From positions 7,626,001 to 7,690,000 of the forward strand of contig NC_133302.1 in assembly GCF_005239225.2 (NCBI RefSeq): a DNA stretch of 64,000 nucleotides, read 5' to 3'. A program made the translations under genes and the position numbers. The notes beneath the pieces were generated by a model. That model had not been told where the DNA came from. It did not search any database and was given only the letters and a program-made list of their open reading frames with translations. This stretch comes from Populus alba. Its lineage: Eukaryota > Streptophyta > Magnoliopsida > Malpighiales > Salicaceae. Each line of letters starts with the position of its first letter. The stretch's first letter is position 1. This document shows, piece after piece, positions 44,480 to 57,837 of the stretch.

Positions 44480-47190
44480 TAAACAAAAGATAGTAAAATT
44501 ATTTTTATTACAAGAAGCATGATATTATCATTTCTAGATTAAGGAAAAACCTTCTAGTTTTATCACAAGTTCCAAAATTACAGTGGAGATATGTACAAAT
44601 TACTAGAAGGAGTTATTTTTTATTTGGTTTGATTTTATTTTTTAAAAAAATTTATTTTATTTAAAAAAATTTTAAATTAATTTGTTTATATTTCTTTTAA
44701 TGTATTGATTTTTTAAAAAAATTATTTTAATATATTTTTAAATAAAAAATAATTTTGAAAACACTCTTCGTTACTATACTGAATCCAGATTAATAAGACA
44801 AAATTTATCAACTTTTTCCATGAAAGAGGAACTAGCTAGGAAAATTTTCAATTGCTTGGCATTGATTTCTCTACTTTTTTATTTTAAATAAAAAATAATT
44901 TTGAAAACACTCTTCGTTACTATATACTGAATCCAGATTAATAAGACAAAATTTATCAACTTTTTTTCTTTTTTCTAGCTCTGCTAGATTCTATGAACGA
45001 TGGATATGGTGTCTTCTTCTTTGCTACTTCCTCGTTCATCACGTTTCACAATTTTATATATGGTGTTGGTCATGAACATTTTATATATTAAATCTTAAAT
45101 AATATTCCTAGCAAATAAAAGATTTTAATTCAAAATCTTAAATTATAATTTGATGAGATTTTATAAATATTTTTTATATTAATTAGTTTTTAACTTACTA
45201 CATGTGAATTATCCATTTACTTTAATTACCCGGTCTATAATTTTATCGGGATGAAAAACAATATCCATTTACTACATGTTAATTATCCATTTACTTTAAT
45301 TCAAATTAATTAATTTTCATAATATTTAAAACAATTAAATAATTTCTTATCAATGTTCAATATTCTTGATTTGATAATATAATTTAGTCAGGTTCTATAT
45401 TTACTTTCTAGAAATCACCAGTTTGAGTCCCATAAATTTCAGATTCACTAGAGATTTATATGATTGTTAACTTTAGGGCTCATTAGGACTAGTCAAGGAG
45501 CACACAAGCTGACCCAAACACCCATACTATTAATAATAAAAAAAAAAAAAGATTTGATAGCATTTTATTAAAGAAAAATATAATATATTCCCAACCATCT
45601 TTCCTCTTCAACTCTTGAAACAAGAAATAAACAAGTTATAAAAATAATAAAAAGAAAGATCATGCATAATTAGATTTAAAAATACAAAACTTAAATTAAA
45701 TATTTAATTTTGAAACAAGAAAATTAATCAAACGTCAAGTTTGAAAACAAGCAACCATCAAGTTTGAATGCAACTTTCTACTGTTCATCTTTTCTCTGCT
45801 TCATCTGTACGGAGCCACGTCATTACTTGACCCATAATGTTATCTTGAAGATATCAAGATTCTCACACGTATCAAGACCCAGCTGACCCCTTAGTTCCCT
45901 TTTTTTTTTTTTCCTTACAGTTACAGTTGATTTAATTTTTTTAATTTCATCCTTAACTTAATTTATTTCAATTTATGTAATATTACATATTCATAAAAAT
46001 TAAAAAAAAATATCTCAACATTAAATTAAAGTTTGATATTATAAAGTAGAATTTAATTTAATCAAATAAAAATTTAAAATAACAAGGATTAAAGTTAACA
46101 CTCATACAAATCACAACCATTTTTACTATTCATTTGGGTGCATAAAAAGCCATAGTTCAATCCCTAATCTCTTACTATTCATTTTTACTATTATTGGTCT
46201 TTTATTTTCTTCTCCTAATCTTTTAAAGATTTCATATTTTAATCTTAAAATTTATTTGTTTTATGTTCCGGTTTCTAGAATTTGAGAGAGAGAGAAAAAG
46301 TTATCGAAAAATAGAAAATGATATAGAAAGTGTTTGGTCCAACACATTTCAGACATAAAAATATTGATCTTAGTGTTAGAGCTTGTTTGGAAACACGGTA
46401 CAAATCATGTTTCCTCAAATTTTAAATTTTTTTTTTGTTAAAAATTATTTTTTATATTTTTATATCATTTTGATGTACTGATATCAAAAATAATTTTTTA
46501 AAAAAAAATATTATTTTAATATATTTTTAAATGAAAAGCACTTTGAACCGCAACCGCTACCATAATCTCAAACACATTAGAAAGTTTGTTTTAGAGAGAA
46601 GGGTTCAACTGAGATTGTATTTGTCTTTGAACATGTCATAAAATATAAATTGGGAACCATAAATTTGTTTTTTTATACGGATGGATTTTAATTTTTAGAG
46701 TGAATATAGGTTTTTTGGGGTTTGAAATAGGCTGAGGTTCATAAGGTTTTTTGGTTTATTTTCAATTGAAAACCTGTTGAAAATTAGGTTTGGGAGATCA
46801 AAAAAATAGGATTATAACTTTCCTATCATTAGAGATAGTCAAAAGGTCAACCAGAAAACAACGTGGTATTTATCCAAACAAGCAACTATTGTCTCCTATA
46901 TAAAAAATCAGGTTTTATGCTAGTTAAAATAAAAGTAATAAGTACTTAAAAATGTATTTTTATTAAGGTTTTATATCGTATTGCACGTATCACTAAATTC
47001 TTTAACTTAAGTATGTTTTATAATGACAAGTTTGATAATATAAGATATCTTTAATTTATGATAAATACTCGATTTTAAATATAGGTTTGTAAAATAAATA
47101 TATCTCACAATTCAAAATACTAATTGATATGTTTAATTAATGAAATTGAGGTTTATATGAAGAAACAAATAGATGGTTGAGCTTAGAGAA
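43199..47190. repeat. Upstream block R3, no gene seen
   Basis: Matches R2 from TTACTTTCTGGTTGTTGTATG (43218) to GAAACAAATAGATGGTTGAGC (47160), with a shortened middle: the CTCTGGACCATTAAGG segment is deleted around 45060. A 146-bp local duplication (ACACTCTTCGTTACTATA at 44761 and 44907) is specific to this copy. A (TA)n run lies at 44445-44473. No AAA-ATPase gene or remnant lies beside it. Confidence 0.65.
46380..46575 (+). mobile_element. AT-rich MITE in R3
   Basis: Same insertion site and core as the 40646 copy (GTTTGGAAACACGGTACAAATCATG ... TTTGAACCGCAACCGCTACC), so it predates the R2/R3 duplication. Confidence 0.65.
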
Positions 47191-47737
47191 GAAATCTTCT
47201 CCCATTGGACCATTGGATTAGTTATTTTATTTATTAAAAAAAACACAACTAGGGAATTTTTTATTTTATTATAAAGAATATTTTTTGTTCAACTTATACA
47301 TTAATTAAAATTAAATTTTCTCGTGCATTCAAATAAATTTAATAAGATTGAATATACATTTTTAACCATTAAATTAACTTTTTAAAATTATTATAACCAA
47401 CCTTACATTATTATTTTTATTATATTAGTTCAGTTATTTTTTGTTTATTTATCAATGTGGATGTCCGGGTTAGCTTGCGTGCATCTCGACTAATCTTATA
47501 GGCCCTGAAGTTAATGACCATGTAAACCTGAGGTTTATGAGACTCAAACCGGTACTAATCTCTAGAGAACAAACCTAGAACCTGATCAATTAAGTTACAC
47601 CTCTCAGAATTGTTAATAATTCATTTATTAGTGGCTAACTAGATGGTTATTCAACACTATAAGGTGAAAATTATAATAAAAAGCACCAAAAGGACCAGTT
47701 TTGTTAATTTCAATAGTATAATGTAAACATTCGTTTT

Positions 47738-47777
<40 letters not shown>

Positions 47778-48500
47778 CAAGAAGCATGGTACTATCATTT
47801 CTAGATTAAGGAAAAACCTTCTAGTTTTATCACAAGCTCCAAAATTACAGTGGAAATATGTACAAATTACAATCAAATCAAATTTAACTTGAAAGATTAA
47901 AAAACAATTTAATATGGATCTTATAATTAATAATCATGATAGATAATTTGTTTTAAGATATTCAAAGTCATTTAATTTTAAAGAAAACGTAAATGACATG
48001 ATGTGTATCGTTTTTCTTTTATAGCTTTATATATTTTTTCAATGAATTTATTATATATTATAATTAGTTATATTGAATTGCTTAGCCTTGATTTCTTTGT
48101 CGTGGCTATCATTTTTGTTTTTTAGTTTTTTTTAAAATATATTTTACTTGAAAATAATATTAAATTAATTTTTTTATATGCTTTTAATGTATTGATTTAA
48201 AAAAAAATTAAAAAAATCATTTAAATATATTTTAAAATAAAAAAATAATTTTAAAAATCACTCTTCATCACGACAGTACTGAACCAAATTAAAACAAAAT
48301 TTCTCAACTTTTTCCATGAAAGAGGAAAATTTGCAATTGCTTAGCCTTGATTTCTTGGTCGTCTTAACCTTGATTTCTCTACTTTTTTTTTCCCAAAAAG
48401 TTGTCAACTTTTTCCATTTTCCTAACTCTGGTGGAAATTTCTCAGAACCATCTATCTCGGATTTCTCTCAATTTTTCCTAACTTTTTTGATGTTCATGAG
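47191..48500. repeat. Partial upstream block R3b
   Basis: Begins abruptly at CCCATTGGACCATTGGATTAG, matching R3 at about 43900, then CTAACTAGATGGTTATTC (47635), a (TA)n run (47743-47776) and CTCAACTTTTTCCATGAAAGAGG (48304). Segments equivalent to the later landmarks are missing. A 47450-47600 insert (GGATGTCCGGGTTAGCTTGCGTGC) has a relative at 50230. Confidence 0.55.
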
Positions 48501-49887
48501 ATATTATGTTTTTTTTATAGAAAAAGTTCGAAAATCGAGCTATGAAAGTCTTAAAACTCGGATCCTAACAATCTAGTAATTCTAGTAATTGGAGACGGTC
48601 AAAAAAAGGGACTAGAAGATAACATACTATTTACGTACAGAGATTGAAATGTGGTCTGATTTTTTTAAAGAAAATTAGAGCGGATAACATGTAAATTACT
48701 CATTCAAAAACAAAAGAAAAAACTAAGCATATGAGCTGCACTTCCAGATAAGATTGTTAATTCTGTTTTGTTTCGCCTGGAATGGTCGAAACATTTTATA
48801 CTAATTCAAAAAAAAAAAAATTCATCTTATTTTAAATCTCGGTCTGCTCCGAATTTTTCTGCTAAATTTAAATTAAAATGTTCCGGTTTCAATCTACATG
48901 TTCTGTTCTGATCTTGAAAAGTCATTGAATCAAATTGAACTTGATTCAAGTTAATTAATTAAACCACCTAACTATAAAAAGCTCTTTTTCATTACTATTT
49001 TCAATAATAATGATATTAATAATAATATTAAAAATTATTATTACTATTTTCATTAATAATGATATTAATTTTTTAAAATTAGATTTATCACTAATATATA
49101 TGGTTTATATTCATGTTGTTTTTTTCATGTTTATACCTTGTAGAAATTTAAGCAAAATAAAAGATACTTTAGATCCATTAGCCTGATAACATTGACCTAA
49201 CTTTATATTTAAAATATTTATGTTAAAACATTTTACTTTCATAATATTTTGATATTTTATTTAAGTTGAATTACTTTTAGTTAAAGATCTATTTAATTTT
49301 GACTATTTAAATTTTAAAATTATATTTGTTTAGTATTGTGTTTGTATTACATAATTTATAATTAATTCATCTTGAATTTGAAATATGTTTGTATATATAT
49401 ATAAACAGTACAACCCTGAAATGACACATTGAAACACACCAAAACTGAAACATTCTTTTCTAATTAAAAGAACAAAGTACTTATCGAAACGAAATTGATA
49501 ACCTTGCTTTTGGAAGGTACCATGCATGTGCAGAGAATTTTTTTTTTTTTTTTTTTTTGATAATTTACACAAGGTCATCCTTCTAAACCCGAAGACACCG
49601 TACCATCTTTAAACATCTCTTAACTCTTTTTAAAAACAATTTTAGAATAAAATTCTCCTTACAAGAAAATTATTAAGGATTGTATTTATTATAATTGTTA
49701 TCTAATTAAATAAAAATAGAATCCCTCCCGCGGTCACTGTACCCTCTATGCATGACGTTGCTCAATTGAGGTCACAATGGTTATGTCATGGTTAGTCCAA
49801 AAGGTAATTGAACAAGTAATCCAATTCTTGCCTGGCTGCCGCCGGCCACTAATTAAGACTTTAAGATGCCGACCGTTTGGTAATGTG

Positions 49888-49942
<55 letters not shown>

Positions 49943-50000
49943 AGGGTTTTATCGATCTTTTTCATCCTTGGGATCTGGTGGAGCATACGTGATGCTTAAT
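48501..50000. other. AT-rich spacer, no gene seen
   Basis: No conserved block, recognised element or credible gene. It contains ATTATTACTATTTTCA-type near-repeats at 48990-49070, a T22-type homopolymer near 49540 and a long (AT)n tract near 49900. Short open frames here are AT-rich chance frames. Confidence 0.5.
49891..49940. repeat. Long (AT)n microsatellite
   Basis: About 24 uninterrupted AT units, the longest dinucleotide tract in the window; likely polymorphic and prone to sequencing length error. Confidence 0.9.
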
Positions 50001-53000
50001 TAATTTAGTTTATATATAAAGAATATTTTTATTTTATTATAAAGAATATTTTTTATTCAATTTATACATTAATTAAAATTAAATTTTCTCGTGCATTCAA
50101 ATAAATTTAAATGATTGAATGTACATTTTTTTACCATTAAATTAACTTTTTAAAATTAATATAACCAACATTACATTATTATTTTTATTATATCATAACT
50201 CAATAGTTCACTTTTTTTTTTATTATTAATATGGATGTCCAGCTAATTTGCGTGCATCTCAACTAATCTCACGGGTCCTGAAATTAACGATCATATAAAT
50301 TTTTAGTGCTCCTGAGATTTATAAAACTTCAAACTGGTACTGACTTTTAAAGAACCAACCTAAATATTAATTAGTTAAGTTATACTCATCAGAGTTGTTA
50401 ATAGTTCAATTATTAGTGGCTAACTAGATGGTTAGTCAAAAAGCACCAAAAAAAACTAGTTTTGTAACCCCCTCAAAATAAGCAATAATTTTACTTCAAT
50501 AATTTCTTAATTAATTATTTATGGCTCTTTTTTTTAAGGGATGTTAATTTCAATAGTATAATGTAAACATTCGTTTTTCTTTTATCTATATATATATTAA
50601 ACAAAAGATAGTAAAATTATTTTTATTACAAGAAGCATGGTATTATCATTTCTAGATTAAGTAAAACCTTCTAGTTTTATCACAGGTTCCAAAATTAAAG
50701 TGGAGATATATACAACTTACAATGAAATCAAATTTGACTTGAAAGATTAAAAAAAAAATCATGGATGATAATTTTTTTTAAGTTATTCAAATTCATTTAA
50801 TTTTGAAGAAAACGTAAATGACATGATGTGTATCGTTTTTCTTTTATAGCTTTATATATTTTTACAATGAATTTATTATATATTTATAATTAGTTATATT
50901 GAATTGCCTAGCCTTGATTTCTTTGTCCTGGCTATAATTTTTGTTTTTTAGTATTTTTTTTTAAATGTATTTTACTTGAAAATAATATTAAATTAATTTT
51001 TTATATATTTTATTTCTAAAATTTAATAAAAATCTGAAAGAATCATTTTATATATTTTTAAATAACAAATAATTTTAAAAAACACTCTTGACACTGAACC
51101 TAAACTTATGGTCTGTTTGTGATTATGATAACGGTAATAGGTTTAAAGTGTTTTTGCTTAGAAATATATTAAAATAAATTTTTTTTATTTTTTAAAAAAT
51201 ATTTTTGACATTATCACATCAAAACAATATAAAAACAAAAAAAAAATATTTTATTTTAAACAAAAAAAATTAAAAATTTTTATAACGTGGTTTGTACTCG
51301 TTCCCAAACACAACATAAAATAAAATTTCTCAACTTTTTCCATGAAAGGGAACTAGCTAGGAAAATTTTCAATTGCTTAGCTTTGATTTCTTGGTCGTCA
51401 ACTTTGTTTTCCCAGAAAGTTGTCATCTTTTTTCTATTTTCCTAGCTCTGGTGGAAATTTCTCAGAACCAGCAGCTGCTAGATTCTATGAACGATGGATA
51501 TGGTGTCTTCTTCTTTGCTACTTCCTCTTTCCTCACGTTCACAATTTTATATATGCAGTCTCTGGACCATTAAGGCTACATATTTTATTTATTAAACCAA
51601 AAAACAAAAAGCTAGCAGCCTAGCACGACCAGAGTTTAATTTCATGATAAAGAATGTTTTTTAAATTAGTTCACGTATTAATTAAAATTAAGATTTTCTT
51701 AAATGATTTTAAAAGTGTATTTTTTTTTTAACGTGGAATATGCTATGTTGCAAACAAGCATGTAAGGCACCGCGGGATTTGAAGCTTAAAAAATAAAATA
51801 AAAATTGAGTGTGTGTGTATTTTTTTTTATATATATATATTGACAATAAGATTTAAACTTAAAAAATTAAAAAAAATTGAGTGTGTGTGTGTGTGTATTC
51901 TTAACATATATAGACTAACCTTTTATAAAATTAGCATAACTAAAATTACATTTTATTTTTCTTATATCATAAACTCTTAATAGTTCAGCAAGGCCAATGT
52001 TGGTGTTGGTCATGAACATAATAGTACTTGTGAAGAAATTAATTTTAAATCTTAAATAATATTCCTAGCAAATAAAAGATTTTAATTCAAAATCTTAAAT
52101 TATAATTTGATGAGATTTTATAAATATTTTTATATTAATTAGTTTTTAACTTACTACATGTTAATTATCCATTTACTTTAATTACCCAGTCTATAATTTT
52201 ATCGGGATGAAAAAACAATATCCATTTACTACATGTTAATTATCCATTTACTTTAATTCAAATTAATTAATTTTCATAATATTTAAAAAAATTAAATAAT
52301 TTCTTATCAATATTAAATATTCTTGATTTGATAATATAATTTAGTTAAGTTCTAAATTTACTTTTCTAGAAATCACCAGTTTGAGTTTATAAATTTCAGA
52401 TTTACTTAGAGATTTATATGATTGTTAACTTTAGGGCTTATTAGAACTAATCGAAGGAGCACACAAACTGACCTTAAACACCCATATTAATAAAAAAAAA
52501 AAAAAGATTTGATAACATTTTATTAAAGAAAAATATAATATATATTCCCAACCATCTTTCCTCTTCAACTCTTGAAACAAGAAATAAACAAGTTATAAAA
52601 TAATAAAAAGAAAGATCAAGCATAATTAGATTTAAAAATACAAAACTTAAATTAAATATTTAATTTTGAAACAAGAAAATTAATCAATCATCAAGTTTGA
52701 AAACAAGCAACCATCAAGTTTGAATGCAAGACTTTCTAGTGTTAATCTTTTCTCTGCTTCATTTGTATGGAGCCACGTCATTACTTGACCCATAATGTTA
52801 TCTTGAAGATATCAAGATTCTCATACGGATCAAGACCCAGCTGCCCTATGGTTTACCATAATATAGTAAAAGTTAGTCCACTTTTTTTTTTTTTCCCCTT
52901 ACAGTTACAGTCGATTTAATTTTTTTTAATTTCATCTTGACTTAATTTATTTCAATTTATGTGATATTACATATTCATAAAAAAAAATCTCAACATTAAT

Positions 53001-54289
53001 TTAAAGTTTGATATTATAAAATAAAATTTAACTTAATTTAATTAAAAAATTAAAATAACAAGGATCAAAGTTAACATTCAAACACTTCACAACCTTTTTT
53101 ACTATTCATTGGGGGCATAAAAAGCTACAGTTCACTCCCTATTATCATTGGTCTTTCATTTTTTTTCTCCTAATGTTTTTAGTACTTCAATTTTAGTTTT
53201 AAAATTCTAAAATTTAAGAGGAAAGAGAGAAAATCATTGAAAACTAAGAGATGATATAGAAAGTGGTTCATCAGCCACATTCCAGATATAAAAATGTTGA
53301 TCTTAGTGTTAGTAGATTTATTATGGAGAGAGAGCTTCAATTGAGGTTGTGTTTCTCCTGGAACATGTCATAAAATATAGATTGTGAAACATAAATTTGT
53401 TTTTTAATTTTTAGAGTGAATAAAGGTTTGTTTTGGGGATTGAAATGTGTTGAGGTTCATAAGAATTTTTTATGTGATTTTCAACTAAAAACAAGTTAAA
53501 AATTAGGTTTGGGAGGTCTAAAAACTAGGGTCACAACTTTCCTATCATTAGAAATGGTCAAAAAAATCAACAAGAAAACAATGTGTCATTTGTCCAAGCA
53601 AGTGACTATTATCTACTATATAAAAAAATTGGGTTGTTTGCTTGTTAAAATAAAGATGATAAGTACTTACAAGTGTATTTTTATTAAGATTTTATATCAT
53701 TATATTGCATTTAAAGTATCATTAAATTCCCTAACTTAAAGCACATTTTATAATAACAAGTTTGATAATATAAAATATCTTTAATTTATGGTAAATATTT
53801 GATTATAAATGCAGGTTTTTAAAATAGATATATCTCACAATTCAAAAAACTGATTGATGTTTTTAATTATTGAAATTAAGATTTATCTGAAGAGACAAAG
53901 AAATGGCTGAGCTTAGAAAAGAAATCATATTTGGGCTAACTTTATTTAACTGGAACACCATTTGGTTTTCAAGTTATAACTAGAGCTATCGACTTGGATT
54001 CAAGTGTGATTTAGTTTGATGGAAATCTAAGATACATGCCTCAAACATTCATGAGGAGCCCAAGACTCGATAATACCACTTTTATGTTCAAATCTTAGCA
54101 AGAAAAAAGAAGTTTGAATCTATCCTACAGTCCAGACATTGTTTGGTGTTCGGTCTATATATAGAGTTATAAAAGCCTAATGCCTATTCTTTTTCAGTTA
54201 GAAAGATGAGACAAATATCTATAACTTTTATGAAAACTATCTATTTAGATTGTAATATTATCAATGACATTTTCTCTAGCCACCATATC
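50001..54289. repeat. Upstream block R4, no gene seen
   Basis: Landmarks: TTATACATTAATTAAAATTAAATTTTCTCGTGCATTC (50061), CTAACTAGATGGTTAGTC (50420), CTCAACTTTTTCCATGAAAGGG (51330), GATTCTATGAACGATGGATATGG (51480), CTCTGGACCATTAAGG (51560), GGCCAATGTTGGTGTTGG (51990), GAGCCACGTCATTACTTGACC (52769), GTCATTTGTCCAAGCAAG (53585), CACCATTTGGTTTTCAAG (53957). Contains (GT)n at 51882-51896. No AAA-ATPase gene beside it. Confidence 0.65.
51113..51313 (-). mobile_element. AT-rich MITE in R4, opposite orientation
   Basis: TCTGTTTGTGATTATGATAACGG at left and AACGTGGTTTGTACTCGTTCCCAAACACAAC at right, with reversed core GACATTATCACATCAAAACAATA. R2 and R3 lack it at this position. Confidence 0.6.
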
Positions 54290-54689
54290 AATAGTTTTAA
54301 TAACACTTCTTTTAGATATCTTTAATTTTGTTTCTTTTATTATTTATGGTTCTATATCCTTAACCTCCATGTGGACAAACCCTGAACTTATTGGGTTATT
54401 TATTACTTTAATGCTCCAGCACCTGGGAGAAGACTTCAATTATTTGATCGTTGGTAACACTTATAATGACTTAAATTGTAGAATGAATATCATTATACTA
54501 AAGCTTTTTTCTTTTTTCTTTAAAGATAAAGTTAAAAAATGGATACAAAATCTTAGGTTAGGATCTATTTGTACTTGGGATGAAATGCAATAATAGTTTT
54601 TAAAGAAGTGTTTTTCTTCTCACCATATAAAGACTTACTTAATACTTGCCCTCCACTATGGTTTTGAAAACAATTTGGATTATTCTGAG
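54290..54689 (+). mobile_element. Gypsy leader remnant joined to pol, internal deletion
   Basis: 54295-54460 matches the leader at 42630-42790 (TTTAATTTTGTTTCTTTTATTATTTATGGTTC, TATATCCTTAACCTCC, then TCAATTATTTGATCG). Instead of gag, pol sequence follows within 250 bases, so gag, protease, RT and RNase H are gone. Confidence 0.55.
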
Positions 54690-55755
54690 TGATAGGGTCA
54701 TTTCTCATTAAAAAAATGATTGCAAAAATCTTATAACTTAGATTATATTGGCCCATCACATTCAAGTATACACATGCATTCTGCAAAACTTGTGAAAATT
54801 ATCAAAAGTTAGGATCTATTTCAAAATATCACATGATGCATTTAAATCTCATTCGCGTCTTTGGAATATTTGATTGTTAGGGTATAGATTTCATAGGAAC
54901 ATTTTCCCTGCCATTTGGTTTTTTTATTCATATTAGTCGTAATATATTATGTTTCAAAATGGATAGAGACAATTTAAAGTTGAAATAATGATCATAAAAC
55001 TGTGATCAAATTTTTGAAAGACAATATTTTGAGTCGATTTAGAATCCTTCGAGTCATGATAAGTGATGGTGGAACATATTTTTGCAACAAGCCATTTGAA
55101 TATTTAAGGAAGAAATATGAAATCACACATAAATCTACAAGTGAACAAGTAAACTTACTAATAGAGAAATCAAATAAATCTTAGAAAAAATAGTGAACCC
55201 TAATAAGAAAGATTGGTCTTTAAGACTTAATAATGCACTTTAAGCTTATCAAACTATTTTTAAAACATCATTAGGTATGTCACCTTATAGGCTAGTTTAT
55301 GGAAAACCTTGTCACTTACCTATGAAAGTTGAACACAAAGTTTATTGGGTTATTAAAACTTTCAATTCAAACCTTGATGATACTAGTCAACTTGTGTAAG
55401 TTATAAATAAATGAAACTTGAGGGGAAAAAAATAATACATATGAGATTTCAAAAATTCATAAAGCAAGAATCAAGATGTTTCATGACATGATAATCTTAA
55501 GAAAAACATTTGATGCTAGTCAAAAGATTTTGCTTTATAATTCTCGACTCCATTTATTTTCTAAAAAGTTAAGATTTAGATGGAGCAGTCTATTTATTGT
55601 GAAACATGTGTATCCTTATGAGACATTTAATATCGAGAATCCAAAAAATAACGATGTTTTTAAAGTCAATGAACATTGTTTGAAAGCATACTTTGATAAT
55701 TTTTCTAGAGAAAATAAATTCATTGGTTTTAATGATCATGTTTATAAAGACTGAT
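54690..55755 (+). pseudogene. Broken Ty3/gypsy (Athila/Tat-type) integrase
   Basis: Translated pieces in several frames match plant gypsy integrase in order: a degenerate zinc-finger region (YWPITFKYTHAFCKTCENYQ), catalytic-core motifs GIDFIGTFP and ISDGGTYFCNKPFEYL, then KDWSLRLNNAL, GMSPYRLVYGKPCHLP, and the C-terminal LLYNSRLHLFSKKLRFRWSS...VYPYE. In-frame stops occur (for example after DC before GIDF, and at NNAL-stop-AYQ) and the segment after HKSTS has lost several residues before SEQVN. It is not functional. No LTRs in register flank it. Confidence 0.8.
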
Positions 55756-55879
55756 TATTTTTTCTCACATTTTTTTGTTTTTTTTTGTGACTTTAGTTTT
55801 CCTAATCTCTTTCCAACCCTGGTCAAATGACAAATAACAATACTATATGACTCTTAAGTCAATTCTTTCATTTTCATGT
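55756..55879. other. Short spacer before solo LTR 2
   Basis: T-rich, probably the tail of the gypsy remnant. The last five bases (CATGT) resemble the sequence on the far side of the solo LTR (TATGT). Confidence 0.4.
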
Positions 55880-57736
55880 TGTCACACCCGGACATCGCGG
55901 CGACCGATTAAAAAAATTAATCACATTTGAAAAAGAACAGAAATTTGGCATCTTATTCTTTTAGGGGAAAAGGTCTTGTTTAAGGAGTCGCCACCTAGTA
56001 TTATTGTCATTAAGAACCCTAACTGGTCAACAGAGATTCTATGGTCCGGGACTGGTTACGCGAAATGGAATATGCTATCACCCCTTTAGCGTCCTACCTA
56101 AGGCTAGGCTGCATTGCTGGTTTTGTTTAAAATTGTTAAAGGTTTTGTTTGTGTTATTTATGGTCATCCTGTAATATTCCCGACTCTAGCGTCAGTGAAT
56201 ATTCACCTACGAATATTTCCAACTCTAGCGTTGGTAAATATTGTGTAACTTAAAAAGTACGGTATTCCTAACTTTGGCGCTAGTAAATAAATCCGTAAAA
56301 TTCTGTATTAAAAGAAATGAAAACTATTTTTTTTATTTTCTCTTTTTATTTATGTATCCCAATCTCAAAACTAAAAAAAAGGGTCAGGTCACTGGTCCAA
56401 ACCAGTGACCCGGTGTGGCCACTTTTGCATGCATGCGTGAACAATTCATGCATGCAAGCAACAATAATATGCTAATTAATTTAGCAAACAGGGAAAGAAG
56501 GAGAACTCACCTGGCGTTGCTGCGGCTTGGAGGCATAGCTGAGGGAGACGGTCTGGCGCTGCTCTCAGTTGAAGATCCGGCCTGCTACTCACGGCGGGGA
56601 CAAGCTGCTGTCATGAAGGAGAGTTTTCGATGTTGCTTTAATAGAGGCTTGAAGAATATCTTGCTATCAATGGCTAGAGAGAAGGTGTTGTTTTTTCTGT
56701 TGGAAGGAAGATCTTTCGCCATTATTACTGTGTTGATGAAGACGCAATGTTCTTTCTAACGAAGAAGAAGTTGCACCGCGAGTCTGCTGGTGTGGACGTC
56801 GCGGGTGCAGAAGGAGAAGGAGCTGTTATTGCTTTTCAGAACTCACCGTGTCTATAGAAGAAAAAGCTGCACCGCTAGAGGACAAGAAACTACATCACAG
56901 GACTTTGGTATGGCGGTTGGACGTGAGGAGGAAGCTGAATGATGAGAGGAGGCAACATTGTTTGCTGCTATTGCGCTGCGATATTGGTGTTGCTCTAAAT
57001 GCTGGACCGAAGAGAAGGGGTTGCTATTGTAGCTGAGTATAGAGAAAAACCTATCTCTGTTTTGCAGCTGCCTGTAGTTGGAACCATTGGGTTTTCAGGT
57101 TCTGATTCTCTATTGCTATTGGTAAATGGTTGAGGAAGAAAGAGAGTTGTTGATGGGGTGAGGCTGAGAGAGGGCTGGTTTGGGAGATGGTGGTAATGGC
57201 TTCGGTTGGCGGGGAGGGAAGGAAGAAAAAGGAAAATACCGAGGAGGGGAATGTATGGCTGTTTGAGACCAAGGAAGAAGAAAGGAAAAAGTGGGAGAGG
57301 GGGCAGCGGCGGCTAGTCTAGGATTCGGTCGCGCCCCCTCTTTTTTGTAATTTTTTTTTATACATTTCTGGTAATGGCCTTCTTCTCAGGTTTCCTCCGC
57401 CTATGAGGTCTCCTTTTCATACCCTGAGATCGGTATTTATAATGTCAGAGTCCCTTCGCGTGTGAGAAACCAAGTTTCAATCAAACTCATTCTCTTATTT
57501 GAAGTTTGAATTTGATTAAGAATCAAATTTGAAAGCGGATAACTATCATTATCTTGAAAACAAGGATTATCTTGAAGATAGAGATAAACTAACAAAAGCA
57601 CATTGTAGTCCTTAATTTTCACACAAGTTGACAAATCACACTTTTCATCGAAATAAATCTCTGATCTTTTAATTTTACATTTTAAACCCTGTAAAAATTA
57701 AATTAAAATCCGATGGACCAAAATTGGATTACAACA
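55880..57736 (-). mobile_element. Second solo LTR of the 4456-6443 family (1857 bp)
   Basis: On the minus strand it starts TGTTGTAATCCAATTTTGG and ends GGGTGTGACA, matching the ends of the first copy (TGTCATAACCCAATTTT, GAGTGTGACA). Flanks TATGT and CATGT suggest a 5-bp target duplication with one mismatch. Shared interior: ATCTTCTCTTTT-like and CTAGCGTTGGTAAATATT motifs, GGGGAAAAGGTCTTG, and a leader with the donor CGCCAG|GTGAGT near 56510. GC-rich leader segments at 56480-57330 create chance open frames that I do not call as genes. Confidence 0.75.
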
Positions 57737-57837
57737 TATGTGATAACAAATATGTGTTTATACATTTATCAATCAATTGTTCAATTATTTGTTTCTTCTC
57801 TTTTCTTTATATCTCTTCTCCACCTCTCATATGAGAA

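Noticed and set aside
49777..49992. 71-codon frame with an Ile-Tyr run
   Set aside because: The Ile-Tyr run is the (AT)n microsatellite; no support for coding.
54264..54593. 109-codon frame with a hydrophobic start, possible membrane protein
   Set aside because: It spans the gypsy leader remnant that also occurs, without an open frame, at 42.6-42.8 kb.
56415..57036. Two GC-richer plus-strand frames of 114 and 62 codons
   Set aside because: They fall inside the second solo LTR, antisense to its leader, and match no family I recognise.
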